A DNA stretch of 64,000 nucleotides from Glycine soja. Lineage: Eukaryota; Streptophyta; Magnoliopsida; Fabales; Fabaceae. Position 1 is the stretch's first letter, and every line of letters begins with the position of its first letter. Below the pieces are notes generated by a model. The model was not told where the DNA came from and searched no databases. It was given only the letters and a program-made list of their open reading frames with translations. The position numbers and the translations under genes were made by a program. The stretch covers positions 46,737,562 through 46,801,561 of the forward strand of contig NC_041010.1 in the NCBI RefSeq assembly GCF_004193775.1, given 5' to 3'. Positions 63,601 through 64,000 of the stretch are shown piece by piece.

Positions 63601-64000
63601 AACTAAGATGATTGAGGGCGTCACGTTAATAGTCAGATGTTCAAATCGTGCATTGATCATTAATTTATAAAACATGTTCCATTATATTTTGAAAAGTTTA
63701 ATCCACAGTGCAATTTTACATTTCGAATTGGAATTTCTAGAATGCAATGGGGTGCAAGAAACAATAATTAGAGGTACTACGTGTATCTTTCTTTTTTTTA
63801 TAATGTGTCTTATTTATTTCTATATTAATTTTATTTATATACTCAATATTTTTTTTTGTTAAATAGTAGGGCTTAAAGGCCATACTCAATAAAATTTACA
63901 TCTTTAATGCGGAACAACAATTTCAATGCTTCTTTTGAGTGTACCTTTTTAAATGAATCCAAACATCTAATAAATAACGTAAGGGTAAATATGCCTTTCC

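Overview
The window is nuclear DNA of a dicot plant, most likely a legume such as soybean. The support is a set of intron-rich genes with GT-AG borders, AT-rich spacers full of short transposons, plant-only gene families, and repeats of types I recognise from legume genomes. No single sequence proves the species. I see no bacterial, viral or CRISPR-like system, and no clear evidence of an undescribed system.

Region 1 (1-24,075) is a receptor cluster, all on the minus strand. Two nearly identical intronless LRR receptor-like protein genes (RLPs, 868 aa each) alternate with LRR receptor kinase (RLK) sequence. The RLK at 14,426-23,447 is complete: I trace 20 coding exons whose lengths sum to a clean 955-codon frame. 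Between the two RLPs lies a broken copy of the same kinase, with a pristine last exon but an old, stop-ridden catalytic exon. Identity between the duplicated blocks is a patchwork, which suggests repeated local duplication and gene conversion. A minisatellite plus half-MITE array has expanded in the second block.

Region 2 (24,076-38,627) holds one gene on the minus strand, a chloroplast GNAT acetyltransferase of the NSI/SNAT type (8 exons, 249 aa), flanked by AT-rich spacers. Its introns carry several short transposons.

Region 3 (38,628-49,601) has a plus-strand NPH3/BTB gene (4 exons, 608 aa), a fragment of a LINE, a degenerate minisatellite, and a decayed copy of the mitochondrial 4-hydroxybenzoate polyprenyltransferase gene (COQ2/PPT1). 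That copy keeps its eight exons and splice sites but has frameshifts and stop codons.

Region 4 (49,602-64,000) contains a copia-type LTR retrotransposon with 5-bp target duplications and a large internal deletion (50,544-52,844), a plus-strand Ser/Pro/Arg-rich gene of the plant basic proline-rich family (5 exons, 586 aa), and a long hairpin element near the right edge.

The genes do not form an operon-like unit. The receptor cluster is a typical fast-evolving immune-type locus. The other genes are housekeeping or signalling genes, of which the NPH3 and Ser/Pro-rich pair may be a conserved neighbourhood shared with Arabidopsis.
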